Source of the DNA: Brenneria roseae subsp. roseae
GTDB taxonomy: Bacteria; Pseudomonadota; Gammaproteobacteria; Enterobacterales; Enterobacteriaceae
Reading direction: 5' to 3'
NCBI RefSeq assembly: GCF_003115845.1
Contig: NZ_KZ819023.1
Coordinates: 210,920-274,919 of the forward strand
Length of the DNA: 64,000 bases
The notes under the pieces were generated by a model. It searched no databases. It saw only the letters and a list, made by a program, of their open reading frames with translations, and was not told the origin of the DNA. This document shows positions 37,022 through 46,008 of the stretch, one piece after another. The position numbers and the translations under genes are program-made. Within the stretch, counting starts at the first letter, position 1. Each line of letters begins with the position of its first letter.

Positions 37022-37657
37022 ATGTTTACCGGTATTGTTCAAGGCACCGCGCCGGTGGTGTCCATTGATGAAAAATCAAATTTTCGTACGCACGTGATCA
37101 AACTCCCTCCTGAACTGCTGCCGGGGCTGGTGCCGGGAGCCTCCGTGGCGCACAACGGTTGCTGCCTGACGGTGACGGCGGTAAAGGGGGATTGTGCCAG
37201 TTTCGATTTAATGAAAGAAACATTGCGATTGACCAACCTTGGCGAAGTAAAGGAAGGTGACCGCGTCAACGTTGAACGGGCAGCCAAAGTGGGCGATGAA
37301 ATCGGCGGTCATGTCATGTCTGGCCATATTATCTGCACAGCGGAAGTGGTGAAAATTCTGGTATCGGAAAATAACCACCAGATTTGGTTCCGCCTGGCCG
37401 ACGAAGCGTTGATGAAATATGTGCTGCACAAAGGCTTTATCGGTATCGATGGAATCAGCCTGACGATTGGTGAGGTCACCCGCAGCCGTTTCTGCGTGCA
37501 TTTGATTCCGGAAACGCTCAATCGTACCACGCTGGGGCAAAAGCGTCTGGGACATCGCGTGAACATTGAAATTGATCCGCAAACCCAGGCGGTGGTGGAT
37601 ACCGTAGAACGCGTATTAGCCAGCCAACAGAAGAACGAACCCGTTAGTGAAGAATAA
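37022..37657 (+). CDS. ribE: Riboflavin synthase alpha chain
   Basis: 211 residues. It dismutates two 6,7-dimethyl-8-ribityllumazine molecules to riboflavin. The N-terminus [18 protein letters not shown] is diagnostic, and two lumazine-binding repeats are seen (about 1-97 and 98-200), each with a GxS/DGxSLT type motif: [12 protein letters not shown] and [18 protein letters not shown] precedes the ATG. Called ribC in older E. coli naming. A long stem-loop follows the stop. Confidence 0.95.
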   Translation: MFTGIVQGTAPVVSIDEKSNFRTHVIKLPPELLPGLVPGASVAHNGCCLTVTAVKGDCASFDLMKETLRLTNLGEVKEGDRVNVERAAKVGDEIGGHVMSGHIICTAEVVKILVSENNHQIWFRLADEALMKYVLHKGFIGIDGISLTIGEVTRSRFCVHLIPETLNRTTLGQKRLGHRVNIEIDPQTQAVVDTVERVLASQQKNEPVSEE

Positions 37658-37674
37658 GCAGTCGCTTCGCAGAA

Positions 37675-37707
37675 CAAGCCGTTCGGGAATCGTTTCCCGG
37701 CGGCTTG
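37675..37707 (+). terminator. Terminator between ribE and cfa
   Basis: CAAGCCG (37675-37681) pairs with CGGCTTG (37701-37707) and an inner CGGGAA/TTCCCG stem extends it, followed by CTTT. It lies between convergent genes. Confidence 0.65.
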
Positions 37708-37724
37708 CTTTCAGCAGATTTTGA

Positions 37725-38876
37725 CTAGCGCGGAACGCGTAACCCGCCTTCGATGCCACTCGGACTGAAAAGCACCTGCCAGAGTTGGATATTCCGTGCA
37801 CGGAAGGCGCCGGCACAGGCATTCAGATAGTAACCGAACATACGACGGAAACGGGCGGAATAGCGTTCGGAAAGCTGAGGCCAGCCTTGCTGAAAACGCC
37901 CATGCCAGGCCATTAGGGTACGGTCATAATCCGCGCCGAAGTTGTGCCAGTCTTCCATCACCATGTAAGGTTCGCTGGCCTGGGCAATATGACGCACAGA
38001 AGGCAGACAGCCATTGGGGAAAATATATTTATCCGTCCAGGGATCGAGCTGTGAGTCGGTTTGATTCGCGCCGATAGTGTGTAACAGAAACAGACCGTCA
38101 GGTTTAAGATTCTGGCTGATGACGCGGAAATAGGTGTCGTAGTTACGCGGACCGACATGCTCAAACATACCGACGGAAACAACCCGATCGAACTCACCGG
38201 CAAGGTCGCGATAATCCTGCAACAGAATGGTGACGTCCAGATCCTGGCAGCGCTGCTGCGCCAGTTTCTGCTGTTCGCGAGAAATCGTTACGCCGCATAC
38301 GGATACGCCATAACGGCGTGCGGCAAACTCCGCTAGCCCGCCCCAGCCGCAGCCGATATCCAGCAGCGTCATTCCCGGTCTGAGCTGTAGCTTCTCACAG
38401 ATCATCTCCAGTTTGTCTTCCTGCGCCTGCTCCAGCGTTTCGGCTTTTTTCCAGTAAGCGCAGGAATACTGCATGTAGGGATCGAGCATCAGTGAAAACA
38501 GGTCGTTTCCCAAATCATAATGTTCTTTGCCAACAATCCACGCCCGCCTTTTCGATTGCAGGTTCATCAGGCGGGATGCGGCAATGCGCAAAATGTCTTT
38601 CAGATGGCGCGGCAGCTTATCATCCAGTCTGGCGTGCAAAACGCGGTGGAAAAACATATCCAGCCGTTCACACTCCCACCAGCCATCCATATAACTTTCA
38701 CCCAGCCCTAATGAGCCTTCACGCAATACGCGTTTAAAGAAATCCGGGTTTTTCACTGCGATATCAAACGGACGGGAACCATTGATTTTGATATCGGCCA
38801 TACTCAGCATTTCATGCACAATATGGAACCAGGACAGGTTATGGCTATCCAGTTCCTCTATATACGATGAACTCAT
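37725..38876 (-). CDS. cfa: Cyclopropane-fatty-acyl-phospholipid synthase
   Basis: 383 residues. Adds a methylene bridge from S-adenosylmethionine to unsaturated phospholipid acyl chains, typically in stationary phase and acid stress. Seen: MSSSYIEELD start, EGSLGLGESYMDGWWECERL, SAM site LLDIGCGWGGLAEFA, FEHVGPRNYDTYF, YYLNACAGAFRARNIQLWQ. Location beside ribE and purR is the standard cfa locus. A paralogue lies at 18365-19513. Confidence 0.96.
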   Translation of the reverse strand: MSSSYIEELDSHNLSWFHIVHEMLSMADIKINGSRPFDIAVKNPDFFKRVLREGSLGLGESYMDGWWECERLDMFFHRVLHARLDDKLPRHLKDILRIAASRLMNLQSKRRAWIVGKEHYDLGNDLFSLMLDPYMQYSCAYWKKAETLEQAQEDKLEMICEKLQLRPGMTLLDIGCGWGGLAEFAARRYGVSVCGVTISREQQKLAQQRCQDLDVTILLQDYRDLAGEFDRVVSVGMFEHVGPRNYDTYFRVISQNLKPDGLFLLHTIGANQTDSQLDPWTDKYIFPNGCLPSVRHIAQASEPYMVMEDWHNFGADYDRTLMAWHGRFQQGWPQLSERYSARFRRMFGYYLNACAGAFRARNIQLWQVLFSPSGIEGGLRVPR

Positions 38877-39233
38877 AACTTCTCCCTACCTTGCTGTCGA
38901 TCGTGCTCAGCAAGGAAAACATAGACAATTTTTACCCATAGTCGATATCGGTGGAATTTTCCCATCGTCTAGTCTCTGAATGGTCAGAGGAAAATGCAGA
39001 AGAAAAGCACAAGCCGGTACGCAAAAAATACGTAGGGGCACTCATCCTTAAGGTCAATCCGTGCCGTCCGCTGGTACGCAAAATTTAAGGATAGTGAAGA
39101 AAAACAAAAAATTCAGTTTATGTAATAACCGCATTTAGTTTATGACTGCTTCAGCCGGGGGACAAGTATAAATTGGCTGAAGCAGTATCAGGGCGCACGC
39201 AATAGCCGCGTGGCATAAGAAAGTCATTTGTTA
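38877..39233. other. cfa/purR intergenic region with repeats
   Basis: 357 nt. It contains two copies of GGTACGCAAAA (39016-39026, 39073-39083), an 8-bp inverted pair ATCCTTAA/TTAAGGAT (39044-39051, 39085-39092), and a perfect 12-bp stem ACTGCTTCAGCC/GGCTGAAGCAGT (39145-39156, 39175-39186) just past the purR stop, probably the purR terminator. The cfa promoter should lie near 38880-38990. Confidence 0.5.
39145..39186 (-). terminator. Stem-loop downstream of purR
   Basis: Perfect 12-bp stem with an 18-nt loop, 48 nt after the purR stop on the minus strand. No T-run follows, so termination efficiency is uncertain. Confidence 0.5.
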
Positions 39234-40265
39234 TCAGGAATAGCGGCGATAATCGCGGAAAGGACCATCCGCCACGGAACGGCGTTCAATCAGCGTCGGG
39301 TAGACCTCGATAACCTGCGCATCTTCGCGTTTGCTGGTGATTCGGTCCAGCAACATCGCGAACGCGGATTGTCCCAGACGTTCTTTGGGCTGGTGAATGG
39401 TGGTGAGCGCCGGCGTGAAAAAGCGGGCATGGCGGACGTTATCGTAGCCAATGACCGAAATATCCTGTGGAACACGCAGTCCCAATTCATCGGCTGCACA
39501 AATTGCGCCCATCGCCATGATATCGCCGCCGCAGAAAACGGCGGTGGGTCGGTGTTTCTGTGACAGAATCTGGTGCATGGCTTTATAGCCGGATTCCGGC
39601 TCGAAATCGCCCTGTACGATCCACTCATCGCGTACTTTGATGTCCGCTTCGTTCAAGGCTTTCAAAAAGCCCAGATAGCGGCCACTGCCGGTGTTACGTT
39701 CCTGAATGCCGGGAATAGCACCAATATCCCGGTGACCGCGTTCGATCAGATACCGGCCTGCCATATAGCCGCCTTCAAAGGCGTTATCGATAATGGTATC
39801 GGTAAAATCGCTGTGCGCCTGTCCCCAGTCCATGACCACCATTGGAATGCTGCGATAGTCTTTCAACATGGCGAGTAAGTCTGGCGGATACTCCGCACAC
39901 ATGACCAGTAAGCCGTCCACGCGTTTTTGGGCCAGCATGGAAAGGTAGGCTCGCTGTTTGTCGATGTTGTTGTGCGAGTTACATAAGATCAGCGTGTAGC
40001 CTTTCGCGTAGCAGCTGTTTTCAACGGCTTCGATAATCTCGGCAAAGTAGGGCGCTTCACTTGATGTTGCCAACAGCCCGATAGATTTGGTGTGGTTGAC
40101 TTTTAGACTGCGGGCGACGGCACTGGGTGAATAATGTAACTCTTTAATCGCCGCCCTCACGGCAGCCTTGGTCTCTTCGGCGACGAAACGTGTTTTATTA
40201 ATCACGTGCGATACGGTTGTGGTCGAAACGCCGGCACGTTTTGCCACATCTTTGATCGTTGCCAT
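39234..40265 (-). CDS. purR: Purine repressor PurR
   Basis: 343 residues, LacI/GalR family. With hypoxanthine or guanine bound it represses purine biosynthesis genes. N-terminal [23 protein letters not shown] is identical in type to E. coli PurR, hinge helix [20 protein letters not shown], then the periplasmic-binding-like effector domain (about 60-340). A weak PurR-like site lies 45-60 nt upstream. C-terminus ends with two extra residues relative to E. coli. Confidence 0.95.
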   Translation of the reverse strand: MATIKDVAKRAGVSTTTVSHVINKTRFVAEETKAAVRAAIKELHYSPSAVARSLKVNHTKSIGLLATSSEAPYFAEIIEAVENSCYAKGYTLILCNSHNNIDKQRAYLSMLAQKRVDGLLVMCAEYPPDLLAMLKDYRSIPMVVMDWGQAHSDFTDTIIDNAFEGGYMAGRYLIERGHRDIGAIPGIQERNTGSGRYLGFLKALNEADIKVRDEWIVQGDFEPESGYKAMHQILSQKHRPTAVFCGGDIMAMGAICAADELGLRVPQDISVIGYDNVRHARFFTPALTTIHQPKERLGQSAFAMLLDRITSKREDAQVIEVYPTLIERRSVADGPFRDYRRYS

Positions 40266-40648
40266 CTAAAAATGACTCCTGGACTTACCTGTTACAGTCG
40301 TAAGTATATTGTTAATCGTTTGCCTGCGCGTAAAGTTCTTCTCCCTGGCGAAAAAACAGGATGTCAGAAGGAGAATGCCGAATGTTATACCTGAGGGGAC
40401 AAGGTTGACGTTTTTCGACCAGGACGCAGCGCTATCATAAACAGCGGATTTTGTCCGATTTGCCACGAAAGTGGAAGCGGTAATTTATACTATTAGTGCG
40501 GCATTGGTACGAGATTTTTCATTCAAATTATGGAAGAATCAAAGCAACCATACAATTTGTAGTTTTAAACCACCGTTCGGTTTTGAATCCCAAATGATGG
40601 TCGCGCATTTATTCTCATAATTTGGATGCCATACAAAAGGAGAGACTT
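40266..40648. other. purR/ynhF divergent region
   Basis: 383 nt, AT-rich, no other gene. It includes the weak PurR-like site (40310-40325) and the ynhF ribosome site just at its right end. Confidence 0.4.
40310..40325 (-). promoter_or_regulatory. Weak PurR-like site upstream of purR
   Basis: On the minus strand AGGCAAACGATTAACA keeps the core GCAAACG of the PurR consensus but only about 10 of 16 positions match. Autoregulation of purR is known in E. coli. Low support. Confidence 0.3.
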
Positions 40649-40738
40649 ATGGATACAGACCTGAAGATGTCATTACTGACAACGGCTGGCGCGCTGGCGA
40701 TGATTATCGTATTCAGTTTTGTCGCGGTACTGAACTGA
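40649..40738 (+). CDS. ynhF: Small membrane protein YnhF
   Basis: 29 codons: MDTDLKMSLLTTAGALAMII then VFSFVAVLN. E. coli YnhF has the same length, the MSTDLKFSL-type start and a single helix, and sits in the same place beside purR. AAAGGAGAG precedes the ATG. A single transmembrane segment (about 8-28) predicts an inner-membrane protein of unknown role. Confidence 0.85.
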   Translation: MDTDLKMSLLTTAGALAMIIVFSFVAVLN

Positions 40739-40774
40739 TTGGCGCCCGGCCTCCCGTTTGTTTAGTCAACCCAT

Positions 40775-40815
40775 CCGTTCAGATACGGTACGGTACTTAA
40801 ACCGTGTCTGAACGG
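40775..40815. terminator. Stem-loop between ynhF and mepH
   Basis: CCGTTCAGATACGGT (40775-40789) pairs with ACCGTGTCTGAACGG (40801-40815) with one G-U pair and an 11-nt loop. It is placed to end both convergent genes. Confidence 0.6.
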
Positions 40816-40822
40816 GTGACAA

Positions 40823-41686
40823 CTAGCGAATCGTTTGTGGCGTAACAACTCTGCGTGCGCCGACATAGTGATCCTGCCAGTAATCTTCACTTAATTTACT
40901 GATACGTATATCCGATCCTGAACGTGGCGACTGAATGAATTTGCCATTCCCCAGATAAACCCCAACGTGATCCGCAGCACCGCGATTATTGATACGGAAG
41001 AAAACCAAATCGCCGCTTTCCAGCTCGTTTTTCTTGATAGGGGCGGCATCCCGCAAGTGGTACATTTCGTTAGCGGTGCGGGGAATCTGAATTTTAACTA
41101 CGTCTTTATAGGCGTAATAGACCAGTCCACTACAGTCAAAACCGGTAAAAGGAGAGGTGCCTCCCCAGTGATACGGTTTTCCTACCTGACTCATCAACTT
41201 ATTCATCGCGGTTAATTTGGCATGCTGGTAACGTTTTTTATGGGTTGCGCTCAAGGCCAGTCCTTTATCCGGCTGTTCTTTTTTACTCGTTTCCGCTTTG
41301 TCTTTTAGACCTGATTTAAGTTTGGCATGGGTGGACGCCAGTTTCACATTACTGTCGGTGTTTGACTTTTTGCGCCCTTTTTTGACCAGCGTCGGCGTGG
41401 CATGTTGGGTTTTTGACGAGGGTTTTTCCGCTAAATGCTTTGCCGTGCTTGTGGTTGTCTGGGGTTTAGCGTGTCCGGTATTGGCGGCATCCGGCTTTTT
41501 GCTTTTTATTGGCGTTGGCGTTTTTTTGTTGCTCTTCGTCGGCTTGCTTTTCTTGTGATCGCCCTCAATAACACTTTTCATGCTGGTTTTACGCGGCGAT
41601 GAATCGGGGGTATTGGGAGTAGCCTGAGCCAGGTTCAGGAATAGATTACTGAAGAACAATATAAAAAGCGTAATAAATAAGCGCAT
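40823..41686 (-). CDS. mepH: NlpC/P60 murein endopeptidase (MepH-like)
   Basis: 287 residues. Cleaves D-Ala-meso-DAP cross-links in peptidoglycan. Signal peptide (about 1-22, ending AQA), a ~120-residue Lys/Thr/Ser-rich low-complexity spacer, then the NlpC/P60 domain (about 160-285). Catalytic Cys in GFDCSGLVYYAY, His in ADHVGVYLGNGKFIQSP. Position beside purR and grxD matches E. coli ydhO/mepH. The basic spacer is longer and more repetitive (KKS, KPT, KKTPT runs) than I recall for E. coli and may bind the wall. Confidence 0.9.
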   Translation of the reverse strand: MRLFITLFILFFSNLFLNLAQATPNTPDSSPRKTSMKSVIEGDHKKSKPTKSNKKTPTPIKSKKPDAANTGHAKPQTTTSTAKHLAEKPSSKTQHATPTLVKKGRKKSNTDSNVKLASTHAKLKSGLKDKAETSKKEQPDKGLALSATHKKRYQHAKLTAMNKLMSQVGKPYHWGGTSPFTGFDCSGLVYYAYKDVVKIQIPRTANEMYHLRDAAPIKKNELESGDLVFFRINNRGAADHVGVYLGNGKFIQSPRSGSDIRISKLSEDYWQDHYVGARRVVTPQTIR

Positions 41687-42139
41687 GATAAAAATGACCG
41701 AATATGATCCTTAAATCGCTCAATCAATCCGCACAGTATTCCCGAAAACGGCAGGATAAAAAAGTGGGAATGACTGCTTTATTCATACAGAATAGTGAAA
41801 AAACGTTAGCAATTGTTTTTTCGGTGGATTTATCATCGTTTTCTGCTGCTGATTTCATCAGCGCGATGTATCTCTGTGAGCATCGCAATCAATGACGGCC
41901 GTGCCGGTTGTCTCATTTCTGACCAGAGCGGATCTGGTATTTGACGATTCAGACTGAAGCCTGAAATCTGCTGAGTCGCGCGGCGAAAATAAAACCCTAC
42001 AAAAAATGGTGTTTTTTTGTGGCTATGGCCCTCGGTACAATATAATTGAGTAGATAGCGCTGTAATGGCACATCTGACAGAAGCTCGTGGTTAATGCATA
42101 TGATGTTAGCCATCCTATAAGGTTTAAGGAAGCAAGAGA
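41687..42139. other. mepH/grxD divergent region
   Basis: 453 nt without a convincing gene; a 63-codon plus-strand frame at 41704 lacks a ribosome site and homology by eye. I saw no strong palindrome. Confidence 0.4.
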
Positions 42140-42490
42140 ATGACGACGACAACAATTGAAAAAATTCAGCGTCAGATCGCTGAAAACCCGATTCTGCTGT
42201 ATATGAAAGGTTCACCTAAGTTGCCGAGCTGCGGCTTCTCCGCTCAGGCAGTACAGGCGTTGTCAGCTTGTGGCGAACGTTTTGCCTATGTCGATATTTT
42301 GCAGAATCCGGATATTCGCGCTGAGTTGCCCAACTACGCCAACTGGCCGACTTTTCCGCAACTGTGGGTTGATGGTGAACTGGTCGGCGGCTGCGACATC
42401 GTGATTGAAATGTATCAGCGCGGCGAGTTACAGCAACTGATTAAAGAAACCGCTGAAAAACACAAGTCCCAGCCGGAAGATCAGGCATAA
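42140..42490 (+). CDS. grxD: Monothiol glutaredoxin Grx4
   Basis: 116 residues. Binds and passes on [2Fe-2S] clusters with glutathione and BolA partners. The active site is the monothiol CGFS (KLPSCGFSAQAVQAL), with KGSPKLPS before it, TFPQLWVDGELVGGCDI for the glutathione pocket. Length matches E. coli Grx4 (115). A strong terminator follows. Confidence 0.96.
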   Translation: MTTTTIEKIQRQIAENPILLYMKGSPKLPSCGFSAQAVQALSACGERFAYVDILQNPDIRAELPNYANWPTFPQLWVDGELVGGCDIVIEMYQRGELQQLIKETAEKHKSQPEDQA

Positions 42491-42495
42491 TTACC

Positions 42496-42524
42496 ACGGG
42501 TGCACCACGCACCCGTTACTTTTT
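42496..42524 (+). terminator. Rho-independent terminator of grxD
   Basis: ACGGGTGC-ACCAC-GCACCCGT stem-loop followed by TACTTTTT, just past the grxD stop. Confidence 0.85.
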
Positions 42525-42526
42525 AT

Positions 42527-42546
42527 GGCGGGCGTCCTTGCCCGCC
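42527..42546. repeat. GC-rich hairpin (GGCGGGC/GCCCGCC)
   Basis: GGCGGGC-GTCCTT-GCCCGCC, perfect 7-bp stem directly after the grxD terminator. Could be a REP-like remnant or a second terminator stem. Confidence 0.4.
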
Positions 42547-42573
42547 ACCCTTCGGGCATCGCCAGCGACGTTG

Positions 42574-42594
42574 AAAAACGCGCCAGCGTTTTTT
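42574..42594 (-). terminator. Terminator of rnt
   Basis: AAAAACGC-GCCA-GCGTTTTT, 8-bp stem with A/T tails on both sides, three nucleotides past the rnt stop. It can work in both directions. Confidence 0.7.
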
Positions 42595-42596
42595 GC

Positions 42597-43268
42597 TTAA
42601 CTGGCCTCAGACTCGGTTTCTGACGAGTCTTCATTCAGAGCCACAGGCCATCCTCCCAGACGTTTCCAGCGGTTCACCAACTCGCAAAACAGCAGTGCGG
42701 TCTGATTGGTATCATAGAGCGCAGAATGGGCCTGGCTTGAGTCAAACGCGAGACCGGCGGTAAGACAGGCTTTCGCCAGGACCGTCTGTCCCAGCACCAA
42801 TCCGCTCAGTGCCGCGGTATCAAAGGTAGCGAAAGGGTGGAAAGGGTTGCGCTTCAGGCTACAGCGCTCGGCCGCGGCCATCATAAAACTGTGATCGAAT
42901 GTTGCATTGTGTGCGACGATAATCGCCCGGTTACAGCCTTGATCTTTTATCCCTTTACGGACCATTTTGAAAATTTCATGCAAGGCTTCATATTCGCTGA
43001 CCGCACCGCGTAAGGGGTTGGTGGGATCGATGCCATTAAAAGCCAGCGCGGCGGGTTCCAGAATAGCGCCTTCAAAAGGTTCTACATGGAAATGCAACGT
43101 TTCATCCGGCTGTAACCAACCATCCGTGTCCATTTTTAATGTTACCGCAGCGATTTCCAGTAATGCATCGGTTTTAGCATTAAATCCGGCGGTTTCAACA
43201 TCAATCACTACCGGATAAAACCCACGGAAACGACCACTCAGGGCGTTCAGGTCATTTTTATCAGCCAT
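42597..43268 (-). CDS. rnt: Ribonuclease T
   Basis: 223 residues. DEDDh 3'-5' exoribonuclease that trims tRNA ends and matures 5S/23S rRNA. Motifs: Asp and Glu in [11 protein letters not shown], Asp in [11 protein letters not shown], and the terminal His-Asp region [14 protein letters not shown]. Length close to E. coli (215). It lies between grxD and gloA as in E. coli. Confidence 0.95.
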   Translation of the reverse strand: MADKNDLNALSGRFRGFYPVVIDVETAGFNAKTDALLEIAAVTLKMDTDGWLQPDETLHFHVEPFEGAILEPAALAFNGIDPTNPLRGAVSEYEALHEIFKMVRKGIKDQGCNRAIIVAHNATFDHSFMMAAAERCSLKRNPFHPFATFDTAALSGLVLGQTVLAKACLTAGLAFDSSQAHSALYDTNQTALLFCELVNRWKRLGGWPVALNEDSSETESEAS

Positions 43269-43391
43269 TAGTCTCTTATCTTTAGCAAAATGCAGCGCGC
43301 ATTATGGCAAATTTTGGCGAGAGATGCAGTATACCCTGCTTATTTGACGCGGCAGCGCCGGGGGACGGCGGGGTAATGTGCGGCAAGGAAG

Positions 43392-43414
43392 GCAGGTGTC
43401 AGTCTGACACCTGC
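43392..43414 (-). terminator. Inverted repeat downstream of gloA
   Basis: GCAGGTGTCAG-T-CTGACACCTGC, perfect 11-bp arms, 15 nt past the gloA stop. The loop must open a few pairs; a weak T-rich tail (TTCCTT) follows on the minus strand. Confidence 0.6.
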
Positions 43415-43429
43415 GGTTATCTTCGTGGA

Positions 43430-43837
43430 TTAGCGACCGATGCCCTGACCGGAGTGGGAATTTTCGATCAGTTCGATTTTGTAGCCATCCGGATCTTCAA
43501 CAAAGGCAATAATCGTGGTGCCGCCTTTTACCGGACCTGCTTCACGGGTGACATTGCCGCCAGCCTGACGAATGCGCTCGCATGTTGCTGCGACATCATC
43601 GACGCCGAGTGCAACGTGCCCAAAGGCACTCCCCAGATCGTAACTATCAACGCCCCAATTATAGGTTAATTCAATGACCGCCCCTTCGCTTTCTTCGGTA
43701 TAACCGACAAAAGCCAGCGTATATTTGTATTCGGTATTTTCACTGGTGCGCAGCAGGCGCATACCCAGAACCTTGGTGTAAAAATCGATAGAGCGTTGTA
43801 AATCGCCAACACGCAGCATGGTATGAAGTAAGCGCAT
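43430..43837 (-). CDS. gloA: Lactoylglutathione lyase (glyoxalase I)
   Basis: 135 residues (E. coli 135). Converts the methylglyoxal-glutathione hemithioacetal to S-lactoylglutathione. The four metal ligands are in place: His5 ([10 protein letters not shown]), Glu56 ([11 protein letters not shown]), His74 (GHVALGVDD) and Glu122 (DGYKIELIE). This is the Ni-type bacterial enzyme. Monocistronic. Confidence 0.96.
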   Translation of the reverse strand: MRLLHTMLRVGDLQRSIDFYTKVLGMRLLRTSENTEYKYTLAFVGYTEESEGAVIELTYNWGVDSYDLGSAFGHVALGVDDVAATCERIRQAGGNVTREAGPVKGGTTIIAFVEDPDGYKIELIENSHSGQGIGR

Positions 43838-44227
43838 AATTTCCTCGATTGGCTATTGTAGTTAACCGCAACAGGGCGGATAGGAAAGTCGACAGAATGG
43901 AAGTATAGCGTTGCCGGTATGCTGAGTCCAAATCATTGGCAGGAAAGGTATCGGCAGTTGATGCCGGGCCATTTCGGACTTCATGGCGCAGACCAAACGT
44001 GAGATATTCAACCGGCCATGCACAGGATTTTATGCCGTTATTGAGTCGCCGAAGCGTTAAAAAGGGGTGAACAAACGATGGGAAAGGGCGTTCAGGACCT
44101 ATCGCCGTGAAGAAAAATCGTCAGAAATAACAATGCTTACCTAATTATTTTTATGGTTACCGATAGCAGGGACTTGCCAGCGGGAGAGAACAAGGCTTCA
44201 ATAAATAGAGTTGTAGAAGGAGGTTCG
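43838..44227. other. gloA/ydhL divergent region
   Basis: 390 nt. The plus-strand frame that reaches into ydhL from 44153 lacks homology before the GTG at 44228. Nothing else seen. Confidence 0.4.
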
Positions 44228-44467
44228 GTGCCAGAGCAACTTGAACTTTTTGTCGTCCCCAATCCTTGTCGTGGCGTTTGTCAGTCTGATGAACGTGGAT
44301 ATTGTCGCGGTTGCTTTCGTAGTCGCAACGAACGTTTTAGCTGGGGCCAAATGAGTGATGTGCAAAAACAGGAAGTGTTGCGTCTTTGCCGGCAGAGAAT
44401 GAAACGTCTGCAACGTACAGAGAAAGTTGTATTACCAGTAGAATCGCAGCAGCAGTCTTTATTTTAA
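44228..44467 (+). CDS. ydhL: DUF1289 protein YdhL
   Basis: 79 residues. Four cysteines in NPCRGVCQSDERGYCRGCFRSR form a probable Fe-S or Zn site; the remainder is helical with a QQSLF end. Same length and sequence type as E. coli YdhL. I chose the GTG at 44228 because AAGGAGG lies 5 nt upstream and the product then starts PEQLELF as in E. coli. Function unknown. Confidence 0.88.
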   Translation: MPEQLELFVVPNPCRGVCQSDERGYCRGCFRSRNERFSWGQMSDVQKQEVLRLCRQRMKRLQRTEKVVLPVESQQQSLF

Positions 44468-44610
44468 ATTGCCAGCTAACGTTCACTTAATAAAATAAGT
44501 CCGAGATCATTTTTAAAAGGCTTTTGTTTGGTAGTATTCCTTTTACTACAACGATAAATGCTATTTTCCATTTTTATAAATCAGAATTGATTGCAATCCA
44601 GGGATATAAC

Positions 44611-44622
44611 TTAGCACGCTAA
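44611..44622. promoter_or_regulatory. SlyA operator upstream of slyA
   Basis: TTAGC-AC-GCTAA is a perfect palindrome, one base from the published SlyA consensus TTAGCAAGCTAA, 15 nt before the slyA start. This supports autorepression. Confidence 0.8.
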
Positions 44623-44637
44623 TTATAAGGAGATGTG

Positions 44638-45075
44638 ATGGAATTGCCATTAGGATCTGATTTAGCTCGTCTGGTGCGCGTTTGGCGTGCGCTGGTCGAT
44701 CATCGATTAAAACCGCTGGAATTGACCCAAACGCATTGGGTGACGCTGCATAACATATATCACCTGCCGCCTGGTCAATCACAGATTCAACTGGCTAAAG
44801 CGATAGGAATTGAACAGCCGTCATTAGTCAGGACATTAGATCAACTGGAAGATAAGGGATTGATTACCAGACACGTGTGTTCACATGATAGACGCGCTAA
44901 ACGTATTATGCTTACCGAAGCCGCCGAACCGATTATTCAGGCTGTCAATGACGTAATTAGCCATACCCGTAACGAAGTATTATTCGGCATCACGCCTGAA
45001 CAGGTTGATGAATTAGCCTTGCTGATTGCACGGCTGGAACAAAATATATTGGCCCTGCATGAAAATCAGGTTTAG
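44638..45075 (+). CDS. slyA: MarR-family regulator SlyA
   Basis: 145 residues (E. coli 144). Counters H-NS silencing of virulence and envelope genes. Conserved run [20 protein letters not shown], recognition helix [21 protein letters not shown], and wing [13 protein letters not shown]. The ATG at 44638 has AAGGAG 5 nt upstream; a GTG at 44635 is the alternative. In soft-rot bacteria the homologue controls virulence (Pecs-independent; from the literature on Dickeya/Pectobacterium, inference here). Confidence 0.95.
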   Translation: MELPLGSDLARLVRVWRALVDHRLKPLELTQTHWVTLHNIYHLPPGQSQIQLAKAIGIEQPSLVRTLDQLEDKGLITRHVCSHDRRAKRIMLTEAAEPIIQAVNDVISHTRNEVLFGITPEQVDELALLIARLEQNILALHENQV

Positions 45076-45155
45076 TGAAATTTAGGTATTAGCAGTCAAT
45101 CCCGGAAACATTATCGAGATTATTATTGATCGTTTTTACCGGAATTGGGTTATTG

Positions 45156-45190
45156 ACGGTAATCGCCACGGCAAAAGTGGCGATTACCGT
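45156..45190. terminator. Long stem-loop between slyA and slyB
   Basis: ACGGTAATCGCCAC-GGCAAAA-GTGGCGATTACCGT, a perfect 14-bp stem between convergent genes, six nucleotides past the slyB stop. No T-run on either side. Confidence 0.7.
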
Positions 45191-45196
45191 TATGGA

Positions 45197-45664
45197 TTAG
45201 CGGGGAGAGACGGTAATGCTGCGGCCGTTGCTTGCCATGGCAACGCGCTGGCCTGCGCTGAATTTCGTGTCACCCTGTTTTTGAACGACCATAATGGTGC
45301 TGCCGTCGTCCTTACGGATTTCCAACTCGATACCTTGAGTCCGGTTCATGGCGCCTGTCGCGCTTTGACCTGCTACGCCGCCGGCCACTGCGCCTGCTGC
45401 GGTTGCCAGACTACGGCCGGAGCCCCCGCCGATGGTATTCCCCAGAAAACCACCCAGAACCGCGCCGCCAAGCGCACCGATGACGTTGGAATCTTCACCT
45501 GCCTGAATTTGTACCGGGCGCGTTGAGACAATAGTACCGTACGTGACCGTCTGCACCTGTTTGGCTTCGGAGGCGCTGTAGACATCTCCTGAAAGCGTAC
45601 TGGTATTGGCGCAGCCAGCCAGTGTGATACCAGCCAGAGTAACCACAAGTAAACGCTTCATCAT
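45197..45664 (-). CDS. slyB: Outer-membrane lipoprotein SlyB
   Basis: 155 residues, same length as E. coli SlyB. Signal peptide with lipobox LAGC (Cys at about 18), Ala at +2, so outer-membrane sorting. A glycine-zipper segment (VIGALGGAVLGGFLGNTIGG) crosses the membrane, followed by a compact domain ending NGRSITVSPR. SlyB shields outer-membrane proteins under stress and is PhoPQ-regulated in E. coli. The ATG at 45664 has AGGAG 8 nt upstream. Confidence 0.95.
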   Translation of the reverse strand: MMKRLLVVTLAGITLAGCANTSTLSGDVYSASEAKQVQTVTYGTIVSTRPVQIQAGEDSNVIGALGGAVLGGFLGNTIGGGSGRSLATAAGAVAGGVAGQSATGAMNRTQGIELEIRKDDGSTIMVVQKQGDTKFSAGQRVAMASNGRSITVSPR

Positions 45665-46008
45665 AATAAAGACTCCTGTAATGGCAAATATGTCGGGAAG
45701 GCACGGCCTTGGCCGACGAATGTTATACCGATAAATTATGGTCTGGCTCAACATCCCATTCCACTCTTTTTACGCTTTTTTGCAGACTATGCTAGTGCAC
45801 TTCAATTAGATGTAAACAAAGAGCGAAATTTTGTTAAATCGGTTTTTTGTAGCAAATATTATCAATCCGTTGTTTTTCAACAAAAATGCAACAGGGATGG
45901 CAAAAACACAAAAAATTTTAATAATTCAGCCTGTTACCATGCTATTTTTGTTACCGCTATATTTCCAATCGCCATTCTTCTTTGCCCCTATGGGGAAAAG
46001 GTCATGAA
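45665..46008. other. slyB/anmK divergent region
   Basis: 344 nt, strongly AT-rich. I looked for a PhoP box for slyB and found only a single GTTTA half-site near 45814; nothing convincing. Confidence 0.4.

Noticed and set aside
45720..46000. PhoP box for slyB
   Set aside because: Only a single GTTTA half-site; the second half-site at the right spacing is missing.
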